Assembly: GCA_019348515.1 (NCBI GenBank)
Contig: JAHWJF010000103.1
Coordinates: forward strand, 1-9,017
Origin: Chloroflexota bacterium
GTDB lineage: Bacteria > Chloroflexota > Chloroflexia > Thermomicrobiales > UBA6265
Direction of reading: 5' to 3'
DNA length: 9,017 nt
Shown here: positions 1-6,692 of the stretch, in pieces
How positions within the stretch are numbered: the stretch's first letter is position 1
Layout of the letters: each line of letters starts with the position of its first letter
Translations under genes and position numbers: made by a program
The notes under the pieces: generated by a model
The model's input: the letters and a program-made list of their open reading frames with translations, nothing else
The model's database searches: none
What the model was told of the DNA's origin: nothing

Positions 1-968
1 AAATTGACAAGAACATAGACCGACGCCACGAATAATGTCACCCCAAGCAAGCCGGGATAATCGAGCTTCAGCGCTGCCTGAACGCTGTAACGCCCAATTC
101 CTGGCCAGGAAAAAATCGTCTCGGTTAGCACCGCCCCGGCGAGGAGTCCGGCAAACGTCAATCCCAGCACGGTGATGGTCGGAATCATCGCGTTGCGCAT
201 TGCGTGACCCGCCACAACCTGTTTCTCGGTCAGCCCCTTGGCGCGGGCGGTTCGCACGTAGTCGTCTCCGAGCGCGGCAAGGAGCGACGAGCGAAGCATG
301 CGCGCGATGATGCCCAGCGCAAACGAGCCTAGGACAATCGAAGGTAGGATGAGATGCATGACCGATGACTGAAAAACTTCCCACTCGCCGCGCAACGCAG
401 CGTCAACGGTGACCATGCCGGTTATGCGATCGGGAATGGCCATGCCGGTGTCCAGCCGGCCCGGGCCAGGGAGCCACTGCAGCTTGTAAAAGAACACATA
501 CAGTGCAAGCAGCCCCAGCCAGAATACGGGAATAGACGTGCCGATCAGGGCCACAAAGCGCGCGACGTGGTCGGGCCACCGATCCTGGCAAACAGCGCCA
601 AGGATCCCCAATGGCACGCCGACGACAATGGCAAAGAGCATCGCGGAACTGGCTAGTTCAATTGTGCCTGGAACAAACTGTCGGAGATCGTCCATGACCG
701 GTCGGCGGGTCGAAATCGATTCACCAAGGTCGCCGCGCGCCAGATTCCGCAGAAAGTAGACGTACTGAAGGTGTATCGGTTGGTCGAACCCATAGCGCCG
801 TTCCGCGGCAGCGCGGATTTCCGGGTCGCCGGCCGCTCGCTCGCCGAGAACAGTTTCGATCGGATCGCCGGGCACTGCCTGAGCAAGGGCAAAAGTCGCA
901 ACACTGACCAAGAGCAGCACGAAGAGGGACTGAGCGAGCCGGCGACCAATGTACGCCCAGATGCCCAC
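1..968 (-). CDS. ABC transporter permease, DppB/OppB type (3' end cut by window)
   Basis: Inner-membrane channel subunit of a family 5 (peptide/nickel type) ABC importer, working with the solute-binding protein encoded just upstream. The frame stays open from about 974 to the window edge, giving about 322 residues. The N-terminus begins VGIWAYIGRRLAQSLFVLLL, a first membrane helix, followed by the family stretch AQAVPGDPIETVLGERA and RYGFDQPIHLQYVYFLRN. Further hydrophobic segments follow, then the cytoplasmic EAA loop that contacts the ATPase (RTARAKGLTEKQVVAGHAMR, then NAMIPTITVLG), then ETIFSWPGIGRY. Family members are about 310-340 residues, so only some 15-20 C-terminal residues lie outside. 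Start: GTG at 968 sits 9 bases after GGAAGG; GTG at 974 is in frame but only 3 bases from it. The second permease (DppC) and ATPases are expected beyond the left edge. Substrate cannot be told from sequence. Confidence 0.93.
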   Translation of the reverse strand, partial: MGIWAYIGRRLAQSLFVLLLVSVATFALAQAVPGDPIETVLGERAAGDPEIRAAAERRYGFDQPIHLQYVYFLRNLARGDLGESISTRRPVMDDLRQFVPGTIELASSAMLFAIVVGVPLGILGAVCQDRWPDHVARFVALIGTSIPVFWLGLLALYVFFYKLQWLPGPGRLDTGMAIPDRITGMVTVDAALRGEWEVFQSSVMHLILPSIVLGSFALGIIARMLRSSLLAALGDDYVRTARAKGLTEKQVVAGHAMRNAMIPTITVLGLTFAGLLAGAVLTETIFSWPGIGRYSVQAALKLDYPGLLGVTLFVASVYVLVN

Positions 969-971
969 TGT

Positions 972-1058
972 CACCCACCTTCCGCTTCACTCGTGGAAGT
1001 GAAGTTGTGCCGCCTCGGGCAGCCAACCGACCGGCGAGGCTGCCCGTCACCGCCCGTA
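972..1058 (-). repeat. Intergenic hairpins between binding-protein and permease genes
   Basis: The spacer between the binding-protein stop and the permease start holds two inverted repeats. The larger is a perfect 9-base repeat, CGGGCAGCC at 1016-1024 and GGCTGCCCG at 1038-1046, with a 13-base loop. The smaller is CTTCAC at 985-990 and GTGAAG at 999-1004, just upstream of the permease ribosome site. Neither is followed by a run of T on the minus strand, so they do not look like an intrinsic terminator. In ABC importer operons such intergenic hairpins often protect the upstream transcript, giving more binding protein than permease; that role is inferred here. Confidence 0.6.
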
Positions 1059-2771
1059 CTAAGCGCCAGCCTCCTTGGTCGCGTAGCGCAACTGGACGAT
1101 ATATACCCCGTGCGGCGCTAACCCCTGAATCGCGGCTGAAGCGGGAACGACGTAGTTTGGCTGAAACTCGATCAGGAATGCCGCGGCATCCAGAAGGATC
1201 TGCTGGAGCTCGACGTAGTCTTCGGTCCGGGCGGCCACATCTTGTTCGGCTATTCCCTCGAGGAGTAGCGCGTCGACCTCTGGGTCCGAGTAACCAACGC
1301 GCCGTGCTGCCGCGCCATCCGTTCGACCGAACGGATCGGCGTAGGTGTGGACATCTGCGTAGTCCGGCGACCAATCCGACATGGTGAATTGCAGCTTGCC
1401 GTCGCGGTAATCCTGGAGGCGCTGGTTAGAGTCCATCGGTGTTAGCGTGACAGTAACACCTTCGATGTTCTGAATGTCCTGTTGCAGCTTGGCGGCCAGA
1501 ATGTCGCGGCTGAGGCCCCCCGGAGCGGACTGGCCTGCTCCATAGGTCAGCGTGAGTTCAGTCGGGCCGTTCCCACTCGCCGCCCAAAGTTCGTTCGCTC
1601 TAGTGATATCGGTTTGATACGCGAGTTCTTGAACCTCTTCCGCTCCGAGCAAGCCGAGCGGGACGACCGTCGCTGGGCGAACAGCCCGGCCAGCGACCAA
1701 ACCGTCGATTATTCCGGAATAGTCGATCGCGTGAGCGATTGCCTGGCGCGCGTCTTTACTCGCCAGCGGGCCGCCGACCTCCTCTGTGACATTCAACGCC
1801 AGATATTCATACGCTAGGGACGGTCCCTCAATCAGTTGAAGTCCCGGATTGTCGAGCACTTGTTGGAACTGATCGGGATCTACGGAAAACGCGAAGTCCG
1901 CCTCGCCGGTTTCGAGGAGTTGAAGCCGAGTGCTCGAGTCCGCCACATTCCTGAAGATGATTCTGTCAAATGCAGCCGCGTCGCCCCAATACTCGGCGTT
2001 GTTCTCGAGGATGATCTCGTTAGCGACATCCCACTGGGCGAGTCGATACGGACCTGTACCGATTGAGTTCCCCTCATTCAGCCAGTCCGTCAGCGTGTCG
2101 CTCTCGTCGGCGCCTTCCTCCGCTACGCCACCATGCTCTTGCGCCGCCACCCGGTCGGTCACCGCGAACGGAAGCGACGTCAAGATTGCCGCAAGGGCGG
2201 CGTTTGACGAAAGGAGCTTGATCTCGATCGTCGTCGGGTCCACAGCCGAGAAGGACTCGATGAAGTCGGTTACGAGAAAACTCGGGTTCCCCAAGAGGTT
2301 CTTGAGTCGATTCCAGCTCCAAATCCAGTCGTCCGCGGTCATTTCATTACCGGAATTGTGAAAAGTCACGCCGGATTTGATCTTGATCGTCGCGGTAAGC
2401 CCGTCCTCGCTGACCGCGGGCATGTCCTCAGCGAGCAGCGGTTCGATCGTGCCAATCTCATACCCGTCGGGGATGTGGTACAGGCACTCGTAGACGACCT
2501 GAAATCCTGAGGCGGGATTGATTTCATACAGCCTGGCTGGATCGTAGTAGAGCCAATTCTGGCCCGGTAAGTTGTCGAGTCCGACCAGAGTTGCGGCGTC
2601 GCCCTGAGCGCGAGCAGTTCGTCGCGGCGTCGCGGTGGCGCTCTGGCCAGAAATCCACCCGGTGGCCGGCAACGCGACGGCGGTCGCCGCGGCCGTCCCA
2701 ACCAGCCGACGTCGGCTCAGTCGCAACGCGTTCAAACTCCGCAGGACCATCTCGTTCTGTCCGTTCTCCAT
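1059..2771 (-). CDS. ABC transporter solute-binding protein, family 5 (DppA/OppA type)
   Basis: Extracellular receptor that captures the substrate (oligopeptide, dipeptide, nickel or similar) and delivers it to the permease encoded next. About 570 residues, within the family range. The N-terminus has a twin-arginine-like signal: SRRRLVG at residues 19-25, then an Ala-rich hydrophobic stretch to about 40 and a possible ARA/Q cleavage site near 55. There is no cysteine there, so it is not a typical lipoprotein. SBP_bac_5 marks follow: VTFHNSGNEMTADDWIWSWN (cf. VxFHdGxxlTAdDv), the stretch GTGPYRLAQW, and YLALNV then KDARQAIAHAIDYSGII. Start: ATG at 2771 follows GCGAGGA by 6 bases; an in-frame ATG at 2792 would add 7 residues but has no such site. 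The gene lies 205 bases after ileS on the same strand. The substrate is not determined. Confidence 0.95.
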   Translation of the reverse strand: MENGQNEMVLRSLNALRLSRRRLVGTAAATAVALPATGWISGQSATATPRRTARAQGDAATLVGLDNLPGQNWLYYDPARLYEINPASGFQVVYECLYHIPDGYEIGTIEPLLAEDMPAVSEDGLTATIKIKSGVTFHNSGNEMTADDWIWSWNRLKNLLGNPSFLVTDFIESFSAVDPTTIEIKLLSSNAALAAILTSLPFAVTDRVAAQEHGGVAEEGADESDTLTDWLNEGNSIGTGPYRLAQWDVANEIILENNAEYWGDAAAFDRIIFRNVADSSTRLQLLETGEADFAFSVDPDQFQQVLDNPGLQLIEGPSLAYEYLALNVTEEVGGPLASKDARQAIAHAIDYSGIIDGLVAGRAVRPATVVPLGLLGAEEVQELAYQTDITRANELWAASGNGPTELTLTYGAGQSAPGGLSRDILAAKLQQDIQNIEGVTVTLTPMDSNQRLQDYRDGKLQFTMSDWSPDYADVHTYADPFGRTDGAAARRVGYSDPEVDALLLEGIAEQDVAARTEDYVELQQILLDAAAFLIEFQPNYVVPASAAIQGLAPHGVYIVQLRYATKEAGA

Positions 2772-2889
2772 CGTGCATCCTCGCCACGTCATTGCGGCCA
2801 GCGTCGGCCGCCGTGCAAACCGCGCCTACCCCGGTGCAGCGGTGTCATCCGCGACCGATGCCGACGCGCGGCGATCCGTCTTGCGTCGT

Positions 2890-2918
2890 GAAACCGATCG
2901 TTTTCAGGGTTGGCCAAC
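2890..2918. promoter_or_regulatory. Two adjacent palindromes, possible operator
   Basis: GAAACCGATCGTTTTC at 2890-2905 is symmetric in seven of eight base pairs around CGATCG. Three bases on, GTTGGCCAAC at 2909-2918 is a perfect 10-base palindrome. Both fall directly downstream of the candidate promoter of the ABC importer, where a repressor would block transcription. The first resembles the general form of LacI-family sites (AAACC..GGTTT-like), but no regulator gene is in the window, so the assignment is inference. Confidence 0.3.
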
Positions 2919-2928
2919 GACTGAGAGA

Positions 2929-2957
2929 ATAACACGTGATTGCGTGAACTAGGGCAA
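2929..2957 (-). promoter_or_regulatory. Candidate promoter for the ABC importer operon
   Basis: Reading on the minus strand, TTGCCC (2957-2952) and TGTTAT (2934-2929) match four of six bases each of the sigma-70 -35 and -10 boxes, with a 17-base spacer. Transcription would start near 2921 and give a leader of about 150 bases. The rest of the 205-base spacer between ileS and the binding-protein gene has no terminator that I can see. Two palindromes lie just downstream. Weak evidence by sequence alone. Confidence 0.3.
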
Positions 2958-2976
2958 TCCCCTTTGCGCGCCAGGA

Positions 2977-5900
2977 TCAATTCGCGCTCCCGCTCGCTGG
3001 GCAAACCGAGATGCGGACATGATGATCACCCACGTTAATCTGGTCAAAGAACTCGCCGTCACGACCGACGGCACCTCCCGGACCTTCCACGGATTCAGGC
3101 TCAACGGCGTCTGACGCCCCAGGCGCCAATTCTCCAGCAAGAACGGTTGCCAGCGTTTCCGCCATGACATACTCGCGGTGGGCATCGATGGCGCAGAAAA
3201 TCTCCGGATCGGCCACAAATCCAATCTCGATGGTGTCGTCGATCTGGTATCCGGCTTGCTTGCGGGCATCTTGAATCCCGCGCACGAAGTCCCGCGCCAG
3301 ACCTTCTTCAATCAGCGCAGGCGTGAGTGAGGTGTCCAGGACCACTGTTGAACGTCGTCCCTGCGCCGCCGCGTAGCCAGGAATCTTCGTCGTATCGACG
3401 AGGATGTCGGTAGGCTCGAGAGTCACACGGCCTTCGGTCGTGTCGACAGGAATGTCGTGACCAGCTTCAACGCTGGCGGCGAGTTCACGCGGATCCAGCT
3501 TCGTGAGTGCGTCGCGCACGGCGTTGAGCTGCTTTCCGAGCCGGGGACCTAACGTTCGCAAATTCGGCCGGATACTGTACGTAACAAATCGCCCCGGGTC
3601 CTGCATCGGCTCAAGGGCTTTCACGTTGAGCTCGTCAAGAATTTGCTCGCGAAGCCTCTCGATCGACTCGAACATCGCCGGCTCTCGGGCGTAGACGAGA
3701 AGCGTCGGCAACGGTTGGCGCACCTTGATCGCCGCTTCCTGGCGCGCGGCGTGCCCGGCGCCGACGACCTCGAGCACCGCGTCCATGTCTCGTGAGAGCG
3801 ATTCATCGATCCGCTCCGGGTCAGACACGGGATAGTCGGTAAGATGGACTGACTCGGGTGCGAGCGGATCCACCGACCGCACGAGATTCTGGTACATCGC
3901 TTCCGAGAGGAACGGCGTGAAGGGCGCCAGGACGCGAGCCAGCGTCGTCAGGCTTTCGTGGAGCGTCTGGTACGCGGCTGCCTTATCAGCATCGTTCTCA
4001 CTCTTCCAGAACCGTCTGCGGTTGCGCCGGATGTACCAGTTGGACAACTCGTCGACCGTGAACTGCTCGATCGCCCGGGCGGCGCGGTCGGGCTCATAGC
4101 CATCGAGCGCGGTTCGAACTTCAGCAGTCAACCGGTGCAATTGGGAGATGATCCAACGGTCGAGCACGGGGCGATCCGCGAGTGGAATCTGATTTTCGGG
4201 AGCATTGGGATCGAAGCGATCCAGCGCGGCATAGGTGGCAAAGAAGGAATACGAGTTCCACAGCGGCAGAATGAAGCGGCGGCGCACGTCGTCGGTGATG
4301 TGATAGCCGAAATTGAGATTCGCATCGGGGTTGGCGCGCGCAAAGAGCCAGCGCATGACGTCGACGCCGATCTCCTCGGCCGCCTCGTCAAACCAGATGG
4401 CGTTGCCCTTGCTCTTATGCATCTCCTCGCCTTTTTCATCTCGCATCAGGGCGTAGGAGAAGACGTTCAGGAATGGTGGTCTACCGACGAGGGCCGTGCT
4501 CTGGGCGATCATCGAGTAGAACCAGTTGCGAAACTGCCCGGGAAAGCTCTCGGAGATCATTTCCGCAGGGAACCACTCGGCCCAATAGCCTGGGTCGTGC
4601 CGGTACTGAAGGGTCGAGAACGGCACGATGCCGGCATCGAGCCAGGGGTTGCCGACATCCTTGATGCGCGCGACTGTTTCCCCGCATTTGGAGCACGCGA
4701 TCTTGACCGCGTCGATCCAGGGACGGTGCGGCGTGTGGCCGACGAACGACTCCCAGCCTTCCACGGCGCGGTCTCGGAGCTCGGTTTCGCTCCCGATGAC
4801 ATCCACATTCCCGCAGGCGGTACATTCGTAGATGGGAAGCGCCAGACCCCAGTAGCGCTTCTTGGAAATCATCCAATCGTCCATGTGCGCGAGCCAGTCG
4901 AGCTCTCGATCCAGGCCGAAACCGGGGTGCCAGGTGATTTGCCGAGTAACCTCCATCATCGGCTGCCGGAGGTCGTTCATGGCGATAAACCACTCGTCAA
5001 CCAGCCGGAACACCAGATCGGTATTGCAGCGCCAGCAAACGGGGTACCGGTGCTGGTATTGCTCGGTGCGATAGAGCAGTCCCTTGTTTTCGAGGTTCTC
5101 GGCAATCGGTACCGCGACCTCGTGTACGTACTGTCCGGTCAATCCGTCGAACCCATTACCGTAGACACCAAACTCGTCGATCGGAGCTATCACAGCGAGG
5201 TCATTCGATTTCGATAGCGCGAAGTCTTCCTTGCCGGCGCCGGGCGCGATATGGACGATACCGGTCCCTTCGCCCGCGTCGACGTCGTCCCAGCCGATGA
5301 CGCGATGGGTGACCTCCGCCTGCGCGCTCAGCTCGTCAAACGGTCCCTGGTATTGCCGACCGATAAGATCAGCCCCCGTTACCTCGCTGGAAACTGTGTA
5401 TTCCCCTCGGAGGGCGGAAGCAGCGGCTTCTTTGGCGAGGTAATACGTCTTCCCGTGCTGCTCGACACGAACGTATGTCAGTTCGGGATGCACCGCCGCG
5501 GCCACGTTCGCTGCCAGCGTCCAGGGCGTCGTAGTCCAGACCAACAGGTTGGCTCCCGGCTCGTCGAGGAGTGGAAACGCAACGTACGTCGCATAGTGAG
5601 TTCGCTCTTGATACCCCTCGGTCACGATCTCATGCTCGGAAATGCCCGTTCCGCAACGGGGACACCACGGCATCACATCGTGGCCTTTGTAGAGCCAACC
5701 GCGGTCATGGACTGTCTTCAAGAAGTGCCAGATGGTGTAGTTGTTCTCCTCGGACATTGTGAGATACGAGTTGTCCCAATCCATCCAGTACCCAAGTCGG
5801 ATGGACTGGTTGGTAATGCGATCGGCGAATGTCAAGACCCGTTGCTTGCAGCGCTCCACGAACTCGGCGATCCCGAATGCCTCGATGTCCCGCTTGCTCT

Positions 5901-6228
5901 TGAGGCCAAGCTCTTTTTCAACTTCGACCTCGACCCAGAGGCCTTGACAATCAAAACCGTTCTGATAGCGCTGACGCTTGCCAAGCATGGTCTGGTAGCG
6001 CTGAAAGAGATCCTTGTAGGTGCGGCCCCAGGCATGATGCACGCCCCTAGGGTTATTGGCGGTAATCGGGCCATCGAGAAACGAGTAGCGATCGTCTGAC
6101 TCGTCATTGCGACGAAGATATTTTTCGACGATGCCGTCGCGCGCCCACCACGCGAGCAAATCCCGCTCTAACGCGGGGAAGTCCGGGCGGTTATCGACCG
6201 CGCGAATGCCATTCTCTGTTGCGGTCAT
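2977..6228 (-). CDS. ileS: Isoleucyl-tRNA synthetase, type 2 (IleRS2-like) with GVHH signature
   Basis: Cytoplasmic class I enzyme that activates isoleucine with ATP and loads it on tRNA-Ile. At 1083 residues it is long, as in type 2 IleRS. The catalytic core starts near residue 45. The usual HIGH is replaced by GVHH (62-65, in NNPRGVHHAWGRTYKD), and KMSKS by EMHKS (602-606, in EMHKSKGN). DCQGLWVEVEVEKELG (93-108) is typical. The CP1 editing domain shows TTTPWTL (232-238) and GIVHIAPGAGKEDF (323-336), with the Asp expected to act in editing at 335. Cys pairs CPRC (189-192), CWRC (398-401), CTAC (469-472) and CSKC (512-515) may bind zinc. The anticodon-binding domain follows, about 690-830, with DELSNWYIRRNRRRFW, then a C-terminal region to 1083. 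Start: ATG at 6228 lies 10 bases after GGAG. A T-box leader precedes it. It may be the only IleRS of the cell or a second, resistant one. Confidence 0.97.
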   Translation of the reverse strand: MTATENGIRAVDNRPDFPALERDLLAWWARDGIVEKYLRRNDESDDRYSFLDGPITANNPRGVHHAWGRTYKDLFQRYQTMLGKRQRYQNGFDCQGLWVEVEVEKELGLKSKRDIEAFGIAEFVERCKQRVLTFADRITNQSIRLGYWMDWDNSYLTMSEENNYTIWHFLKTVHDRGWLYKGHDVMPWCPRCGTGISEHEIVTEGYQERTHYATYVAFPLLDEPGANLLVWTTTPWTLAANVAAAVHPELTYVRVEQHGKTYYLAKEAAASALRGEYTVSSEVTGADLIGRQYQGPFDELSAQAEVTHRVIGWDDVDAGEGTGIVHIAPGAGKEDFALSKSNDLAVIAPIDEFGVYGNGFDGLTGQYVHEVAVPIAENLENKGLLYRTEQYQHRYPVCWRCNTDLVFRLVDEWFIAMNDLRQPMMEVTRQITWHPGFGLDRELDWLAHMDDWMISKKRYWGLALPIYECTACGNVDVIGSETELRDRAVEGWESFVGHTPHRPWIDAVKIACSKCGETVARIKDVGNPWLDAGIVPFSTLQYRHDPGYWAEWFPAEMISESFPGQFRNWFYSMIAQSTALVGRPPFLNVFSYALMRDEKGEEMHKSKGNAIWFDEAAEEIGVDVMRWLFARANPDANLNFGYHITDDVRRRFILPLWNSYSFFATYAALDRFDPNAPENQIPLADRPVLDRWIISQLHRLTAEVRTALDGYEPDRAARAIEQFTVDELSNWYIRRNRRRFWKSENDADKAAAYQTLHESLTTLARVLAPFTPFLSEAMYQNLVRSVDPLAPESVHLTDYPVSDPERIDESLSRDMDAVLEVVGAGHAARQEAAIKVRQPLPTLLVYAREPAMFESIERLREQILDELNVKALEPMQDPGRFVTYSIRPNLRTLGPRLGKQLNAVRDALTKLDPRELAASVEAGHDIPVDTTEGRVTLEPTDILVDTTKIPGYAAAQGRRSTVVLDTSLTPALIEEGLARDFVRGIQDARKQAGYQIDDTIEIGFVADPEIFCAIDAHREYVMAETLATVLAGELAPGASDAVEPESVEGPGGAVGRDGEFFDQINVGDHHVRISVCPASGSAN

Positions 6229-6279
6229 GAGACGCTATCTCCGTAATGCAGACGCTTGGGCTTCGACCTCGTGAACGAT

Positions 6280-6310
6280 AAAAAGCCCGTCCTCACATCC
6301 GAGGACGGGC
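6280..6310 (-). terminator. Intrinsic terminator of the ileS T-box
   Basis: A perfect 10-base-pair stem, GCCCGTCCTC (6310-6301) with GAGGACGGGC (6294-6285), and a six-base loop, followed by TTTTT (6284-6280) on the minus strand. It ends transcription 52 bases before the ileS start codon unless the overlapping antiterminator forms. Confidence 0.93.
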
Positions 6311-6329
6311 GAACCCGCGGTACCACCTC
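6301..6329 (-). promoter_or_regulatory. T-box antiterminator
   Basis: On the minus strand GAGG (6329-6326) pairs with CCUC (6304-6301), and GCGGG (6318-6314) with CCCGU (6309-6305) through one G-U pair, closed by a UUCG loop. The seven-base bulge UGGUACC (6325-6319) is the tRNA acceptor-end contact. This is the textbook antiterminator layout. Its 3' arm is also the 5' arm of the terminator, so the two folds exclude each other. Confidence 0.9.
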
Positions 6330-6559
6330 AGTTGCCCACCGTCGCCAGGGGCCCCTCCCCGCCAGAAAGCGAACCAGGCTTCCCGACGGCAAACCGCGTT
6401 ATCGGGCGGACCCGGGCGCTCCTACACGGAAGTCAGTCCGTTCGGGCGCCAGCTCAGGGGTGATATCCTACGGATCTCGCGATGCCCGGCTTTCAACGGC
6501 CCGGACTTGCTGTGCGCGGACTGACCCAGGCGTTGTCCCCGTCGTAGCCTATAACGAGA

Positions 6560-6589
6560 ATAGTACCGATTCGCCCGCTACCATAACAA
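6560..6589 (-). promoter_or_regulatory. Candidate ileS promoter
   Basis: On the minus strand TTGTTA (6589-6584) and TACTAT (6565-6560) each match four of six consensus bases, with an 18-base spacer. The start site would be near 6553, just before the first T-box arms, giving a leader of about 325 bases. A 7-base inverted repeat, CCGATTC at 6566-6572 and GAATCGG at 6603-6609, straddles it; its role is unknown. Confidence 0.4.
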
Positions 6590-6692
6590 ACAGCCGAAAC
6601 CAGAATCGGCGGGTGAGCGTACCTCTCAGTACAGTGCATCTGGCTTGTCCGCCGCTGTGCTGCCCCGTGAAGGCAGAGGAGTATTGGGTCCA

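Larger units (their letters stand above)
6280..6545 (-). promoter_or_regulatory. T-box riboswitch of ileS (tRNA-Ile sensor)
   Basis: The ileS leader is a transcriptional T-box that senses uncharged tRNA. The diagnostic T-box stretch, AGGTGGTACCGCG, lies at 6328-6316 on the minus strand. Its UGGU bulge would pair with the ACCA end of tRNA-Ile. An AUC triplet at 6464-6462, within GGATATCACCCC, is a fitting specifier for anticodon GAU. Upstream arms include a perfect 9-base inverted repeat (6517-6525 with 6432-6440) enclosing that triplet, a competing CGCC/GGCG plus UCAG/CUGA pairing around it, and a hairpin CCCGA/TCGGG at 6382-6406. I cannot decide the exact stem I fold by eye. When tRNA-Ile is uncharged the antiterminator should form and ileS be read; otherwise transcription stops at the terminator. 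Confidence 0.93.

Noticed and set aside
721..1374. A 217-codon minus-strand frame across the permease and binding-protein genes
   Set aside because: It overlaps two well-supported genes on the same strand in another frame and has an Arg-rich, low-complexity product.
3958..5217. A 419-codon open frame on the plus strand, and another of 282 codons at 5251-6099, opposite ileS
   Set aside because: Both lie fully antisense to ileS, whose protein is clear from end to end. Their translations show no domain, and long antisense frames are common in high-GC genes.
6347..6356. AGGGGCCCCT, a perfect 10-base palindrome in the ileS leader, as a protein-binding site
   Set aside because: It lies inside the T-box RNA near the T-box core, so it is better explained as part of the leader's folding.
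6550..6555. TATAAC as a -10 box for the plus-strand secreted-protein gene
   Set aside because: It has no matching -35 box at a proper distance, lies 138 bases before the start codon, and falls inside the ileS promoter-leader region on the other strand.
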